The notes: generated by a model not told the origin, from the sequence alone. Positions 16,131 to 25,264 are shown, counted from the stretch's first letter. The stretch is 64,000 bases of DNA from Nisaea sp. (GCF_034670185.1 NZ_JAXMNY010000003.1:248001-312000); one strand, 5' to 3'. Numbers and translations: made by a program.

Positions 16131-17843
16131 ATGAATATTTCCAGCATAAGCGTACGGAATAAGGTCACCTTCGTGACTGTTATTCTTGTCGCAATTGCAA
16201 TGCTTGCAACGGCGTATTCAGCGATCTTTTTGATCGCAAGTTATGTCGAGAAGCAGGCGGCGACGGCTCAGGATCGCAATTTGCGAACGGCCGCCATGAT
16301 GCTGGCTGACACTTACGAAAATCTCGTTGTCACAAAGAAAGGCAAAGGGCTTTCAGTCTCCTGGAAGGGAAAGATCCCCGCATTCGAAGAGCACGCCGCC
16401 ATCGACGATGTCGGCTTTGCCACCGGAGAGACGGCGACGATTTTTGCCTGGGACGAGGAAACCGGCGACTTCTGGCGCCGAACCACAAACATCAAGAAGA
16501 ACGACGGCAGTCGGGCCATCGGCACGCCGCTGGGCAAGAAAGGCAAGGTCTACCCGATCATCACCAAGGGGCAGACTTTCCGCGGTCTAGCGACAATCCT
16601 CGGCAAGGAATACTTCACCCTCTACGAGCCGATCTTCTCCGCCACTGACAAGAGCAAGGTTATCGGGATCCTATATGTCGGCGTCGGTCGTACCGACATC
16701 GCGCAGATCAAGGACGAGCTGACTTTCAGCCTGCTGAGCGTCATGGCTGTCCTCGCCGTTATCGCGGTGGCTATCTCTGTACTGCTTGTCGGTCGCCTGT
16801 TGAAACCGTTCCCGGTCCTGCGCGGGGTTATCCACCGGCTGTCCGCGAACGAGCTCAATGTCGATGTTCCCTATCTCGACCGTAAAGACGATGTTGGCGA
16901 TCTGGCCCAGGCTGTGGAGATGTTCAAGGCCGCGTCCATCGAGAGCCGCACTCTTTCTGATCAGCGTATTGAGGATGAGAAGCGAGGCGATTCCGAAAAA
17001 CGGCAGATGATGGTCCGCACCGCCGACGATTTCGAAACGACGGTGGGTAGCATGGTCGACCATGTTTCCACCTCGCTGCAGCAGTTCAATACGTCCGCCC
17101 GGGACATGTCCGCGACGGCGGAGGAAACTAAGGCGAAAGCCGGACTCGTCGTGACCGCGTCCGAGGACGCGGCCCGGAACATCCAGACCGTGGCTGCCGC
17201 AACCGAACAACTCAGTGCCTCAATTACCGAAATTGGCCAGCAGGTCTCGCAGGCTTCCAGTATTGCCTCCGGTGCCGTGCGTGAAGCCGCGGATACGAAC
17301 AGCAAGGTGCAGGGGCTGGCGGAAGCCGCGCAGAAAATCGGCGAAGTGGTGGGCCTTATCACCGATATCGCCGAACAGACCAATCTGCTCGCTCTGAACG
17401 CCACCATTGAAGCCGCACGGGCCGGTGAGGCAGGCAAGGGCTTTGCTGTCGTTGCTTCCGAAGTGAAGAACCTGGCCAGCCAGACCGGTAAGGCGACCGA
17501 GGAAATCTCGGCCCAAATCCAGGGCATCCAGGCTTCCACAGACGAATCCGTGACGGCAATCGGTGCGATTACGCAAACCATCGAGCAGGTGGACCAGATT
17601 GCCGCCGCGATCTCCGCTGCCGTCGAAGAGCAGACCGCCGCCACCCAAGAAATTGCTAGGAACGTTGAAGAGGCTTCTGCCGGCACGAACCAGGTGAACA
17701 GCAATATCTCCGAGGTCTCCGCCGCCACCCAGGTGACGGGAGAGGTTGCCCAGACGATCCAGAGCGAATCTCTCGCCCTGTCGCAGGACGCGGAAAAGCT
17801 GAAAGCCGAGATCCAGCGCTTCCTTGCTGGTATCCGCTCCTGA
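16131..17843 (+). CDS. Methyl-accepting chemotaxis protein with periplasmic Cache domain
   Basis: Transmembrane chemoreceptor of 570 residues. The first membrane helix is at about residues 12-34. A periplasmic sCache-type sensor follows (about 35-190; TATIFAWDEETGDFWRRTT and GILYVGVGRTDI are typical Cache strands), then a second helix at about 195-218, a HAMP linker, and a long coiled-coil signalling domain whose hairpin tip reads NLLALNATIEAARAGEAGKG. It should report a small-molecule ligand to CheA. The ATG at 16131 has AGGTGG upstream. No che genes are adjacent. A strong hairpin lies shortly after the stop. Confidence 0.93.
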   Translation: MNISSISVRNKVTFVTVILVAIAMLATAYSAIFLIASYVEKQAATAQDRNLRTAAMMLADTYENLVVTKKGKGLSVSWKGKIPAFEEHAAIDDVGFATGETATIFAWDEETGDFWRRTTNIKKNDGSRAIGTPLGKKGKVYPIITKGQTFRGLATILGKEYFTLYEPIFSATDKSKVIGILYVGVGRTDIAQIKDELTFSLLSVMAVLAVIAVAISVLLVGRLLKPFPVLRGVIHRLSANELNVDVPYLDRKDDVGDLAQAVEMFKAASIESRTLSDQRIEDEKRGDSEKRQMMVRTADDFETTVGSMVDHVSTSLQQFNTSARDMSATAEETKAKAGLVVTASEDAARNIQTVAAATEQLSASITEIGQQVSQASSIASGAVREAADTNSKVQGLAEAAQKIGEVVGLITDIAEQTNLLALNATIEAARAGEAGKGFAVVASEVKNLASQTGKATEEISAQIQGIQASTDESVTAIGAITQTIEQVDQIAAAISAAVEEQTAATQEIARNVEEASAGTNQVNSNISEVSAATQVTGEVAQTIQSESLALSQDAEKLKAEIQRFLAGIRS

Positions 17844-17882
17844 TCTAGGACCTTTGCTGGACCTTCTCGGATCCTGACTTAC

Positions 17883-17914
17883 AACGCGGAGAAGCCGAAA
17901 AGCTTCTCCGCGTT
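17883..17914 (+). terminator. Rho-independent terminator after the chemoreceptor gene
   Basis: A 13-bp perfect stem (AACGCGGAGAAGC / GCTTCTCCGCGTT) with a 6-base loop and a short T-rich tail (TTTCTGTG), 40 bases after the chemoreceptor stop. It could also serve the convergent small gene on the minus strand. Confidence 0.85.
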
Positions 17915-17993
17915 TCTGTGTCTGCATATCTTATAAAGTCAGTTTTACCGCTAACGGGAAGCCGGCAAGGCGTCTGCCGGAGCCTGACCGTGC

Positions 17994-18233
17994 TTATTTC
18001 GGGTCGTGATCCGCGGAGACGACTAGCCGCCAGAGAATATCGCCCAGACTCTCGTCATGCTGATGGTGGTTCTGCGGCGGTAGCGGCTCCCCTTGGTTTG
18101 ATGCCACTTCCTTCCGGCACCCTTCGCAGCGATAGATTCCGGAACGCGGAGCATCGTCGCCCGGCCGGTGGAGTTCGTCGAAGACGGGGACCGCCGATTT
18201 CAAGAGATACCGATCATCTTTGTAGAGAGCCAT
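17994..18233 (-). CDS. Small protein with CxxC and His-cluster, probable metal-binding
   Basis: Protein of 79 residues starting at ATG 18233, with GGAG 6 bases upstream; the frame extends to a TTG at 18272. A central segment GIYRCEGCRKEVASN carries one CxxC pair, and PPQNHHQHDE supplies three histidines, so a zinc or iron site is plausible. A short proteobacterial family with the same RCxxC...LPPQNHH pattern is familiar to me only as hypothetical. No operon partner. Confidence 0.65.
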   Translation of the reverse strand: MALYKDDRYLLKSAVPVFDELHRPGDDAPRSGIYRCEGCRKEVASNQGEPLPPQNHHQHDESLGDILWRLVVSADHDPK

Positions 18234-18484
18234 GGTCATCTCCATTCGCTGTTTGATTGAATCATCGTTCAACCGATAGCGGAGCGAGTCAAGGAGAGGG
18301 GTGTCGGTGGGCCCGCCGCCGGCGGATAGCTCCCGTCAAACTTCATTTGCGTGTGCGGTGCAGCATAAATTGACCCGTGCAGATGCCGCTAAATCCAATC
18401 CCGGTCGCGAAAAACCATGACCGTTTTGCAGTTATTGGAAAAATCAGATAACTTATGTCGGAATAACGATAAAAAAGCAGGGAT

Positions 18485-19504
18485 ATGACGATGACGTTGC
18501 TGACCAACGCCGAAGAGATTTCCGATATTGCGTTCGGATTCATGGGATCGAAGGCGTTGTTCGCTGCGCTGCATCATGGAGTTTTTACCTGCCTTGCAGA
18601 CGGTCCGCTCTCTGTCGAGGAGATGGCCGCGGCAACCGGCCTGCATCCGGATCGGGTCCAGACCCTGCTGACCGCGCTGGCTTCGCTCGGCGTGGTCTCC
18701 GCGGTGGAAGGGCGCTTTGCCAACTCGCCGGCGGCCGAGAGCTTCCTGGTGAAGGGCGCGAAATACGATTTCGGCGACTATCTGCGCCTGCAGGTAGATC
18801 GGCAGATGTACGGGCTGCTGGATCAGATCGAGGATGCCATCGCCAACAACCTGCCGGATGACGCCACCAGCTCCTACGCCGACTGGTTCTCCGACCCGGA
18901 ACAGGCAAAGCTCTATTCCAACAGCCAGCATGCAGGCTCCCTCGGCCCGGCACGCGGTCTGGCGAAATTGATCGACCTCAGTGGAGGCAAGAAGCTGCTG
19001 GATGTCGGTGGTGGTACCGGTGCCTTCGCCATCACTTTATGTAAAGCGTTCCCGGATCTCGCGGCGACAATCGTCGACTTCCCGAACGTCGCCGCGCTGG
19101 GCAAGGGGTATGTCGAGAAGGCGGGGCTCAGCGACCGGATCGAATATGTCGTTGGCGACGCGCTGCGCACCGAATGGCCGCGCGAACAGGATGCGATCCT
19201 GATGTCCTACCTGTTCTCCGGTGTGGCGGGCGACGAGCATGACAGCCTGCTGAAGCGTGCCTACGACCATCTGGTCCCGGGCGGCCGCTTGCTGATCCAC
19301 GATTTCGTCGTCACTGCCGACCGCACCGGCCCGAAACTTGCCGCCCTCTGGCAACTCCAGCACACCGCTTTCACCCCGGAGGCGCGCTCTCTGGATGACG
19401 AATGGCTGGCGGCGCAACTGACCAAGACGGGCTTCACGGATGTGAAGGTCGGGCCGATGATCCCGGGCATGACGATGCTTGCCGAGGCCGTGCGGCCGGA
19501 GTAA
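18485..19504 (+). CDS. O-methyltransferase, acetylserotonin/CrtF-type
   Basis: SAM-dependent methyltransferase of 339 residues with the two-domain plan of small-molecule O-methyltransferases. The N-terminal winged-helix dimerisation domain (about 1-95; GPLSVEEMAAATGLHPDRVQ) is followed by the Rossmann domain with SAM motif LLDVGGGTGAFAITL, acidic IVDFPN and a late LIHDFVV strand. The start is ATG 18485 or the ATG two codons later, both close to AGGG. Relatives include hydroxyneurosporene methyltransferase (CrtF) and bchU-like enzymes, but no pigment genes are nearby, so the substrate is unknown. Confidence 0.85.
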   Translation: MTMTLLTNAEEISDIAFGFMGSKALFAALHHGVFTCLADGPLSVEEMAAATGLHPDRVQTLLTALASLGVVSAVEGRFANSPAAESFLVKGAKYDFGDYLRLQVDRQMYGLLDQIEDAIANNLPDDATSSYADWFSDPEQAKLYSNSQHAGSLGPARGLAKLIDLSGGKKLLDVGGGTGAFAITLCKAFPDLAATIVDFPNVAALGKGYVEKAGLSDRIEYVVGDALRTEWPREQDAILMSYLFSGVAGDEHDSLLKRAYDHLVPGGRLLIHDFVVTADRTGPKLAALWQLQHTAFTPEARSLDDEWLAAQLTKTGFTDVKVGPMIPGMTMLAEAVRPE

Positions 19505-19627
19505 TTCGCCCCATGTCCTCGCCTCTGTCCTGTGTCTTATGACCCTGCCGGCCAGCAGGCTCAGCTCCCCCTCAATTCCCTGTTTTCTTATCTTTTCATG
19601 ATGTTATAGAAAGCAGCATTGTTCTCG

Positions 19628-20218
19628 ATGAGCCGACGGGGTGGGGTTGTGAAAGGGTTTTTGTTGAATGTGTTCCGGGAAGTTGGGAACTCGGTGCGCT
19701 ATGGCGACGCAAAATGCGTCGTAATTGCTGGTGTTAGTTTTACGCTTTTATTGTCGTACCTTCAGTTTTTATTGGGAGGTCAACGGGAGACTTGGGGTAT
19801 TGTGTCTTCCGATAACTTTCCTGTTTTAGTCGAGAAAGATTTTCTGATTATAGCTTTGTTGTTTTCTTCTTTTATTCTGTCAGCTCTGGCGCTTATTCCC
19901 TCTATTTCGAGAAAATCCTGTAGAATAAGTTTCTTGAATTGGGTGAATAAAAAAATGTACCAGAGTGAAGAAGTCTCGAAAAACCAGGGGATAGTCTATT
20001 TTCGTGACATCGCTATATATAAAACATTGGAAGAATACGGTCGTTCTCTTGAAAAAAAGTTCGATTCGGGAAGACCGTTAGATCAGGTAGAGGCTGATCT
20101 TTCTGCCCAGGTGTGGATTGTATCCCGGATTGCAACTGCGAAGTTCATTGTTGCCAATTTTGCCGTTTATTTCCTGTTCTCCGCAGTTGCTTTGTTTTTT
20201 GTCTTGTCCGTTTTTTGA
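19628..20218 (+). CDS. AT-rich membrane protein resembling the Pycsar TM effector family
   Basis: About 196 residues from ATG 19628 (a GTG at 19646 is an alternative). Two transmembrane helices lie near the N-terminus (VVIAGVSFTLLLSYLQFLL and FLIIALLFSSFILSALALI), then a roughly 75-residue cytoplasmic loop with VYFRDIAIYKTLEEY, and a terminal helix (AVYFLFSAVALFFVLSV). The RYGDAK word before helix 1, a YFRDI word, and a DLSAQVWIVSRIATAKF stretch before the last helix match the layout I know for Pycsar/CBASS-type TM effectors (PycTM). Base composition is clearly lower in GC than the neighbours, a sign of transfer. No nucleotide cyclase is adjacent, so the defence role is inference only. Confidence 0.6.
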   Translation: MSRRGGVVKGFLLNVFREVGNSVRYGDAKCVVIAGVSFTLLLSYLQFLLGGQRETWGIVSSDNFPVLVEKDFLIIALLFSSFILSALALIPSISRKSCRISFLNWVNKKMYQSEEVSKNQGIVYFRDIAIYKTLEEYGRSLEKKFDSGRPLDQVEADLSAQVWIVSRIATAKFIVANFAVYFLFSAVALFFVLSVF

Positions 20219-20287
20219 TCTGGTGTCGGCCTCTGTCTGCGTTGATGAAGCGTAACAACCTGATATTACAGAGTTATCTAAAGTTCC

Positions 20288-20749
20288 TCACAACACCCGA
20301 TACACGTTATAAACCGGGCCTGCCGGCGTCCGGTCACCTGATCCCACACACACCGCCTTGTTCAGCCAGAGATACTTGTCCGCCGATGTCTCGAAGCTTG
20401 GCGTAATCCGGAAGTAATAGTCGTCGCGGTTCACCGGCTGGCCGGCGTTCATGCGGGCCATGACTTCTTCGGGGCCGTGGCGCAGGCCTTTATAGGTCAT
20501 GTAGATCAGGGCGCCGTCGTCGGCTTCCAGCACCAGGCGGACGTCAAGCTGCGTCACGCCGTCATTTCGGACCAGGATCCAGTCTCCACCGCCACCGCGC
20601 ACGGTGCCTTTCAGGCTCGGGCCTTCAAAGCTGCCGCCGGTTACCTTAGCGATCTTGCGCTCGCCGTACGGCGTGTGGCCGAGCAATTGCAACGGGGCTT
20701 CGACAGCGAGTGTGATGTCGAAAAGATGTTCTGTCTGAATGTGGCTCAT
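20288..20749 (-). CDS. DUF3237 domain protein
   Basis: Protein of 153 residues covering the whole DUF3237 fold, a small beta-barrel. The recognisable features are the opening HIQTEHLFDITLAVEAP, GGSFEGPSLKGTVRGGGGDW, and the late YYFRITPSFET and YLWLNKAVCVG strands. No catalytic motif is known for the family. It is on the same strand as the cupredoxin cluster and lies 94 bases downstream of it, so it may be its last gene or independent. Confidence 0.85.
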   Translation of the reverse strand: MSHIQTEHLFDITLAVEAPLQLLGHTPYGERKIAKVTGGSFEGPSLKGTVRGGGGDWILVRNDGVTQLDVRLVLEADDGALIYMTYKGLRHGPEEVMARMNAGQPVNRDDYYFRITPSFETSADKYLWLNKAVCVGSGDRTPAGPVYNVYRVL

Positions 20750-20843
20750 TGTCCGGTCCTCCCATGATGCCCTTTCGGGCCAATCGTTAACGGGGAGTAT
20801 GACCGGGTTTTCAGAGCTTGAAAATCATCTCGCTAGGTGAGCC

Positions 20844-21224
20844 TCAGGGGGTGACGATCACCTCGGCCCGCATGCGGGGGTGAATCCGGCACTGCAGGAT
20901 GAAACGGCCCGAATTCTCGAAAACCACCGGCACTTCCGACCCGTTCGATTGCAGGCCTATATCGAATTCTCCATCTTCGCTGTCCGAGTAAACGTTGTGT
21001 CCGAACACATCCGAGTTGAGGAAGGTCACGGTGTCGCCGGCCTTGATGGTGATGGATTTCGGCTGGAAGGCGATCCCGGCCTGCTCAATCACAAACGGTG
21101 TTGCCGCGTAGAGCCCTCCGACTGAGAGCCAGCAGGCTGCTGTCGTCAGCGCGAGAAGTGTGACGAAACGGCGGCTCCGATCAGTGCCGGAGCTGTCTCC
21201 TTGTGTCCGGCTTCGCGTTTCCAT
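20844..21224 (-). CDS. Amicyanin-like cupredoxin, exported (paralogue 1)
   Basis: Exported blue-copper protein of 126 residues. An N-terminal segment with RSRR, followed by a hydrophobic stretch (FVTLLALTTAACWLSVGGLYA), resembles a signal peptide or anchor. Copper ligands are the His in FGHNVYS and the C-x2-H-x2-M cluster CRIHPRM, the amicyanin spacing. Its start lies just after the DUF4394 stop, so the two are coupled. It is closely related to the cupredoxin at 24890-25264. It probably transfers electrons or senses copper/redox state in the periplasm. Confidence 0.88.
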   Translation of the reverse strand: METRSRTQGDSSGTDRSRRFVTLLALTTAACWLSVGGLYAATPFVIEQAGIAFQPKSITIKAGDTVTFLNSDVFGHNVYSDSEDGEFDIGLQSNGSEVPVVFENSGRFILQCRIHPRMRAEVIVTP

Positions 21225-21226
21225 GA

Positions 21227-22027
21227 TCAACGGTTCACGACCGGCGTGGCGATATCGATTACGTCGGCCCCGGCTGGCGAGGCGATCTTGCCGACGCGGC
21301 TCATCGCGCCTTTGGCAACGGAGAAGGTGTAAAGCGCGCCCCCGACGGCAGCAAAGCCGTGGTACTCGTCTTTCGGGTCGGTGAAGATGTCGATGGCTTC
21401 GATCTTTGTTCCCTTGGCGAGACCTGTCGGCCCGACGGTTTTCAACACGCCATCGTTTGGCGGGTCCTGCACGACATACATGCCGTTCTTGCTGTCGACG
21501 TCGAACAGCTGGGTGTATTTCGTACCCTTGTAGGAATTGATGTAAGCGCCGGCCAGCACGCCTGGCTCCTCTCCGGCATGTGTATCGCCCTTGTCATAGG
21601 CCAGCCGGCCGTCGATCACGGCGGCGCCGGTTTCGACATTGACGCGCAAGTTCTGGCCGTTTGACGCCATGACCCGCAACCGGTCGGCCTGGGGGTTGAA
21701 ATCGACGACCAGATTGTCGACCGCTTCCAGCCGCTCGGAGATTTTCGATTTGCGGGTGGCGGCGCCGGTTTTGGTGTCGATGGTGTAAATCGTGCCGGAC
21801 GCGGTGACGGCATAGAGGCCGAGGTCGGCCGGACGGATATCGATACCGAGAACCTTGGTGTCCACCCCCGTGATGTCGAGTGACCGCGCCGAGCCCGGCT
21901 GCGTGTCGGTCATCAGGAGCAGTTGGTTGTTGGCCGTCAGGCCAATCAGATCAAGGGCAAAGGCGGGTGCTGCCCAGGTGAGGCTGGTTACCAGAGCTGC
22001 CGTGGCCAGAATTCTTGAGAAGGTCAT
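21227..22027 (-). CDS. DUF4394 domain exported protein
   Basis: Exported protein of 266 residues. The start at 22027 gives the signal peptide MTFSRILATAALVTSLTWAA followed by PAFA. The mature chain is one DUF4394 domain, a beta-propeller-like repeat (LIGLTANNQLLLMTDT, GIDIRPADLGLYAVTASGTIYTID, VDFNPQADRLRVMASNGQN). Members occur widely in bacteria, often attached to or beside cupredoxin and sugar-binding proteins, and their function is unknown. Here it lies between the response regulator and a cupredoxin on the same strand, suggesting a joint periplasmic role. Confidence 0.82.
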   Translation of the reverse strand: MTFSRILATAALVTSLTWAAPAFALDLIGLTANNQLLLMTDTQPGSARSLDITGVDTKVLGIDIRPADLGLYAVTASGTIYTIDTKTGAATRKSKISERLEAVDNLVVDFNPQADRLRVMASNGQNLRVNVETGAAVIDGRLAYDKGDTHAGEEPGVLAGAYINSYKGTKYTQLFDVDSKNGMYVVQDPPNDGVLKTVGPTGLAKGTKIEAIDIFTDPKDEYHGFAAVGGALYTFSVAKGAMSRVGKIASPAGADVIDIATPVVNR

Positions 22028-22165
22028 TGCTGCTATCCAGTCTGCTAATGAAGTGCAGTCAGCGCGAGAAACGAGCAATTAAGCAAGGCGCGTACAGCTT
22101 CCTACGAAGCACTCGGCAGACTAGATCAGATCGGGATAGTGTTCGGGATACGTAACGGAGCGCAC

Positions 22166-22582
22166 TCAGAGCTTGAAAATCGCTTCGACTTTGCTTTTCA
22201 GCTGATCCGGCGTGAAGGGTTTGGCGATATAGGCGTCCACGCCGTATTTGCGTGCGGCGATGACGAAATCCTTGTTTGCGTTTCCGGTCAGCATGACGAA
22301 GCGCATCTTCGGGTAGGTCTTCCGCACGGCGCGCAGGAATTCGAGACCGTTGATCTCCGGCATGTTCCAGTCGGAGACGATGAGCTGCACGTCGCCGTTC
22401 AGCTCGTTCAGCAGCTTCAGGGCCTTCAGCCCGTCCGCAGCGTGGAAGATACGTCGGAAGCCCATCAGTTTCAGCGCGCCCTGGGCGAGCTTGGTTGCCA
22501 TCGGCTCGTCTTCGGCGATGATCACCTGGTATTCGGAAAAGTTCGGGCGAATGCTGCTGGTATGATCCGTCATGAAACTCAT
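22166..22582 (-). CDS. Single-domain response regulator (CheY-like)
   Basis: Receiver-only protein of 138 residues. It has the acidic pair EDE after strand 1, phospho-acceptor Asp 71 in IVSDWNMPEINGLEF, the Thr in MLTGNA and the Lys in AYIAKPF. There is no output domain, so it must act by protein contact, for example on a flagellar motor or as a phosphate shuttle to another Hpt protein. Its ATG overlaps the stop of the hybrid kinase (ATGA at 22579-22582), making that kinase the natural phosphodonor through its C-terminal Hpt domain. Confidence 0.92.
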   Translation of the reverse strand: MSFMTDHTSSIRPNFSEYQVIIAEDEPMATKLAQGALKLMGFRRIFHAADGLKALKLLNELNGDVQLIVSDWNMPEINGLEFLRAVRKTYPKMRFVMLTGNANKDFVIAARKYGVDAYIAKPFTPDQLKSKVEAIFKL

Positions 22583-24879
22583 CTGGCGGCCTGGTTGTCG
22601 AAAAGGGTGCGGCTTTGCTCAAGGGCAGCAAGCAGATTTTCGGCCGCTGCCGTGCAGTTGTCTAAATGATCCGCTTCGGCGCCGGTTTCAACCGAAAGTG
22701 CAGCCCGGTAGACATCGCGTAGCCCGACAGAGGCGGCTGCGCTCTTCAGCGTATGGGCGGCCTCGCTCAGTCCGGTGGCGTTCCGGGCCTTGAGGTGTTC
22801 CTCGATGATGGCGGCGTGGGCATCGACCGCGCCAAGAAAGTCGGACACCATCTCATCCGCAAACTCCTCGCCGAGTTGATCCCGGTAGGTGGCGAGAATG
22901 TCCGGCTCCAGCGCCGGCCCGTCCTGCATCAATCGCTCGGTCACGGGGGAGGCGGTGTCTTCGGGAATATCGTCCGCCCAGTCGTCATCACTGTTGCTGT
23001 CTTCAAGACTGTCGAGCTTCAGCACGCGGGCCAGAGCGCCGAACAGCAGGCCCGGATGGATCGGCTTGGCGACATAGGTGTCCATGCCGGCGGCAAGGCA
23101 GCGTCGGACCTCCTCGGCCGTTGCAGCCGCCGTGGCGGCAACGATCGGAATGTCTGACAGCGGCGGGTCGAGGGCACGGATCCGGCGGGTTGCCTCCAGC
23201 CCGTCCATGACCGGCATGTTCATGTCCATCAGCACTGCGTCGAAGGTGCCGGGCGGCTCGGCCTCCAGCGCCGCAAGCGCGGCGGCACCGTCCGGGACGA
23301 TCTTCACTGTATGGCCCTCGGCCTCAAGCAGGCCGCGGGCGACCTGCTGGTTCACCAGATTGTCCTCGGCTACGAGCAGAGTGAGCGGCGGCAGCGTTTC
23401 GGCGCTTGCCGGCAGATCGCGATTGTCCGGAATCGCACCGTCGGCGAGCGGGATCTCGAACCAGAAGGTGCTGCCTTCACCGGGGACGCTGTCGACGCCG
23501 ATCTGGCCTCCCATCAGTTCCACGATCTGCTTGCAGATGGCGAGCCCAAGCCCGGTGCCGCCATATTGCCGGGCTGTTGAGCTGTCCGCCTGGCTGAATT
23601 CCTGGAACAGCCGGTCGACCTTGTCCTGCGGGATGCCGATGCCGGTATCGGTGACGCTGAACCGGTAGCTGCCTTCCGTCCAGGCCGGGCTGACGGAGAC
23701 GGTGACGCCGCCTGTTTCAGTAAATTTCAGGGCGTTACCGACCAGGTTCAGCAGCACCTGGCGCAGCCGGGCTGAATCGCCCTTCAGGTAACGCGGGCAG
23801 TTCTCGTCCACATCGGCCTGGAAGGTGAGGCCTTTTTCCTCCGCCCGGCCCTGCATCAGGGCAAGGGAGCCGTCAACCATACGGTGGAGGTCGAAATCCA
23901 GCAGTTCGAGATCGAGCTTGCCGGCTTCCAGTTTTGAGAAATCAAGGATGCCGTTCAGCAGGTGCATCAGCCCTTCGGCACTTTCCAGCACGGTCTCGGC
24001 GAAATGCTTTTCTTCATTGCCGAGCGGTCGGCGCAGCAGCAGCCGGGTCATGCCGATGACGCCGTTCATCGGTGTGCGGATCTCGTGGCTCATCATGGCC
24101 AGAAAGTCCGACTTCGCCTTGGCGGCGGCCTCGGCGCTGTCTCGCGCTTCGCGCACCTCGTTCATGACGTCCCGGAACACCAGCAGGGAGCGGGCCATGC
24201 CGCCGATCTCGTCGCCCCTGGTCCGATCGCGCGAGTCGACGGCGACGGAGCGGTCCCCCGAGGCGAGCGATATGGTACCTTTGGCGAGCCGGTTCAGCGG
24301 CCTGATGATGTTGCGGGCCAGCAGGCCGGCGACGATCAGGGAGACCACCAGAACGCCGCCGAGGATATAGCTCGTCAGCAGTTTGGTATCGTTGACGCTC
24401 TGTTCGGCGGCAAGCCAGAAGCGATACCCGTCCTCTGCTGCGGTCTGCACCAGGATGTCGAGATTGACCTTCAGCCGTTCCGCGATGATGTCCCTCTGGG
24501 GCTTCATGGCCGGATCGGTCCGCGCGGTATGGGCGGCCTCCCACCAGGCTTCGAAGTCCGTGCTTAGGGCCTCGGCCAGCTCCAGTGTCCGTTCCGACAT
24601 CCGACGATCCGAGGCAACTTCAAGATCGATGAAGAAATCTTCGCGCAGGCGGCCAAGGCGCTCTTCCGACGAGGCACCTGTCAGCCGTTCCTCCAGCTCC
24701 AGGACCAGGAAGTTGGTTTGGGCGGAGCGGGCGAAATTGATCGATTGCAGCGGCCGGTCATACATCGCCTTGGCGATGTCGCCGAGCGACCATGTGGCAA
24801 AGAAGCTGGTCCCCGCGAGAGCGCCGGCGGCCAGCACGGCTACCAGGAACGCGCCGATCAGTTTGAGGCGGAGAGACAT
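22579..24879 (-). CDS. Hybrid histidine kinase with HAMP, receiver and Hpt domains
   Basis: Membrane kinase of 766 residues. Helices at about 5-27 and 169-189 flank a roughly 140-residue helical periplasmic sensor (four-helix-bundle style), followed by HAMP (190-245). The HisKA His is at about 265 in SHEIRTPMNGVIGM. The ATPase domain has NLVGNALKFTETGG and GTGLGLAI. A receiver follows (about 505-620; phospho-Asp in MDMNMPVMDGLEA), then a C-terminal Hpt domain (AHTLKSAAASVG). The full phosphorelay His-Asp-His thus ends at the overlapping receiver-only gene. A cupredoxin gene ends 11 bases upstream of its start, suggesting a redox- or copper-related stimulus. Confidence 0.93.
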   Translation of the reverse strand: MSLRLKLIGAFLVAVLAAGALAGTSFFATWSLGDIAKAMYDRPLQSINFARSAQTNFLVLELEERLTGASSEERLGRLREDFFIDLEVASDRRMSERTLELAEALSTDFEAWWEAAHTARTDPAMKPQRDIIAERLKVNLDILVQTAAEDGYRFWLAAEQSVNDTKLLTSYILGGVLVVSLIVAGLLARNIIRPLNRLAKGTISLASGDRSVAVDSRDRTRGDEIGGMARSLLVFRDVMNEVREARDSAEAAAKAKSDFLAMMSHEIRTPMNGVIGMTRLLLRRPLGNEEKHFAETVLESAEGLMHLLNGILDFSKLEAGKLDLELLDFDLHRMVDGSLALMQGRAEEKGLTFQADVDENCPRYLKGDSARLRQVLLNLVGNALKFTETGGVTVSVSPAWTEGSYRFSVTDTGIGIPQDKVDRLFQEFSQADSSTARQYGGTGLGLAICKQIVELMGGQIGVDSVPGEGSTFWFEIPLADGAIPDNRDLPASAETLPPLTLLVAEDNLVNQQVARGLLEAEGHTVKIVPDGAAALAALEAEPPGTFDAVLMDMNMPVMDGLEATRRIRALDPPLSDIPIVAATAAATAEEVRRCLAAGMDTYVAKPIHPGLLFGALARVLKLDSLEDSNSDDDWADDIPEDTASPVTERLMQDGPALEPDILATYRDQLGEEFADEMVSDFLGAVDAHAAIIEEHLKARNATGLSEAAHTLKSAAASVGLRDVYRAALSVETGAEADHLDNCTAAAENLLAALEQSRTLFDNQAAR

Positions 24880-24889
24880 CGCGTGCCGG

Positions 24890-25264
24890 TTATTCGGTTA
24901 CGGTGATCTTCATGCGCATCCGCGGGTGGATCCGGCAGCGAACATCGACGATGCCGAGTTTTTCCAAGACAACGTCGCGCTCCTCGCCAGGAGGCTGAAG
25001 CCCGATATCGAAGTCAGCGCCTTCAGTCTCCGAATAGACGTTGTGCCCGTAAAAATCGTCGTTCACGAACCGCACCATGTCGCCTTTTTCCACGGTGATA
25101 TCATCGGGTGTGAAATTTCGGCCCTTCTGGCTGATTGTCGCGGCCGGGTCCGCTGCCATGACGATCATGGCCCCGGATGTGCCGAGGAGCACGGCCGCCG
25201 AAAGTATGACGCGAAGCAATCCTGGAAGAGACATCAAATCGTCCACTTCAATTTCTGAATACAT
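24890..25264 (-). CDS. Amicyanin-like cupredoxin, exported (paralogue 2)
   Basis: Cupredoxin of 124 residues from ATG 25264, or about 114 from the second ATG at 25234, which gives the cleaner signal peptide (MSLPGLLRVILSAAVLLGTS). Ligands are the His in YGHNVYS and the cluster CRIHPRM, as in the other copy; the two share GHNVYS.T/S, FDIGLQ and CRIHPRM. It is first in a minus-strand run that continues into the hybrid kinase and response regulator. It may present copper or redox information to the kinase's periplasmic domain, which is inference from gene order. Confidence 0.88.
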   Translation of the reverse strand: MYSEIEVDDLMSLPGLLRVILSAAVLLGTSGAMIVMAADPAATISQKGRNFTPDDITVEKGDMVRFVNDDFYGHNVYSETEGADFDIGLQPPGEERDVVLEKLGIVDVRCRIHPRMRMKITVTE

